Assembly (NCBI GenBank): GCA_900548305.1
Contig: URJZ01000001.1
Location: 296,001-360,000, forward strand
Direction of reading: 5' to 3'
DNA from: an uncultured Oscillospiraceae bacterium
Lineage (GTDB): Bacteria; Bacillota; Clostridia; Oscillospirales; Acutalibacteraceae
Length of the DNA: 64,000 nucleotides
In this document: positions 63,649 through 64,000 of the stretch, piece after piece
Layout of the letters: every line of letters starts with the position of its first letter
Numbering within the stretch: position 1 is the first letter of the stretch
Translations under genes and position numbers: made by a program
The notes under the pieces: model-generated
Seen by the model: the letters and a program-made list of their open reading frames with translations, nothing else
What the model was told of the DNA's origin: nothing
Database searches by the model: none

Positions 63649-63828
63649 ATAAAATCTCCTTTCATTTATGTGAGATATTACTCTTAAAGAAGTGTTCCAT
63701 ATTTTCAATAAATTATTTGTTTTTCTATTTTCTTTTATTATAATATGAAATTATTTTTTCAAATATGTACAAGCAAAAAAACGTTTTTTTGCTTAATAAA
63801 AATATTTAAAAATAATTTAAAAAAAGTG

Positions 63829-63857
63829 TTGACATATGTAGAAGTATTTGATATTAT
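63829..63857 (+). promoter_or_regulatory. rRNA operon promoter P1
   Basis: TTGACA at 63829-63834, 17-base spacer, TATTAT at 63852-63857. Followed by a GCGCC/GGCGC hairpin (63865-63882). Confidence 0.8.
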
Positions 63858-63920
63858 ATATAAGCGCCATTCAAGCGGCGCAAAAATCTGAAAAGATTTT
63901 TAAAAATCTCGAAAAACTAC

Positions 63921-63949
63921 TTGACAAACTGAAAAGAGTGTGGTAAAGT
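63921..63949 (+). promoter_or_regulatory. rRNA operon promoter P2
   Basis: TTGACA at 63921-63926, 17-base spacer, TAAAGT at 63944-63949. Then a CTGCC/GGCAG hairpin leader and the stretch GACCTTGAAAATTAAAC that normally lies shortly before 16S rRNA. Confidence 0.8.
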
Positions 63950-64000
63950 AGTAAAGCTGCCTCGCGAGGGGGCAGAGAGATAGGACCTTGAAAATTAAAC

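Noticed and set aside
1..64000. Prophage, IS element, CRISPR array or integrative element
   Set aside because: No integrase, transposase, capsid, repeat-spacer or att-like structure was found on either strand.

Overview
The window looks like a piece of the origin-proximal chromosome of a low-GC, anaerobic, probably spore-forming member of the Clostridia, most likely Oscillospiraceae/Ruminococcaceae-like (inference from gene order, an oxygen-independent ribonucleotide reductase, a SleB-type cortex hydrolase, and many TTG starts behind strong Shine-Dalgarno sites). It has no plasmid, phage, IS or CRISPR signature that I can see.

Layout. 0-6 kb: cell-shape and division block mreB(partial)-mreC-mreD-PBP2, then minD and mgsA; no minC or minE is visible. 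6-10 kb: a four-gene ferric-siderophore-type ABC importer. 10-16 kb (minus strand): a DMT transporter broken by one stop codon, a GNAT acetyltransferase, aspS and hisS, with a tandem pair of structured repeats upstream of hisS. 16-22 kb: a TetR-controlled MacB-like ABC exporter, an HxlR regulator and nrdD/nrdG behind a promoter carrying candidate NrdR boxes. 22-30 kb: accessory genes (DUF4340 protein, three lipoproteins, an orphan DUF559-like nuclease, a 58-residue BFD-type 2Fe-2S protein, NUDIX, M14 peptidase) and a decayed rubrerythrin.

30-46 kb is the replication origin. dnaA-dnaN-yaaA-recF-remB-gyrB-gyrA run leftward and rpmH-rnpA-yidD-yidC-jag-mnmE run rightward, both away from the origin. 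The dnaA-dnaN gap holds a cluster of DnaA-box-like sites. The leftward operon carries five small membrane proteins not usually listed among origin genes: two zinc-ribbon proteins (between remB and gyrB) and three YcxB-like proteins (between gyrB and gyrA). This is the least explained set in the window.

46-64 kb: a methyltransferase, an SDR/MFS pair, then the conserved mnmG-(yihY)-rsmG-noc-parA-parB-serS block with two perfect parS sites, an acyl-ACP thioesterase, guaB, a tRNA-Met/tRNA-Glu pair, a lipoprotein, an alpha/beta hydrolase and a SleB-like hydrolase. The last 170 bases hold two strong tandem promoters and a leader typical of an rRNA operon that should start just outside the window.
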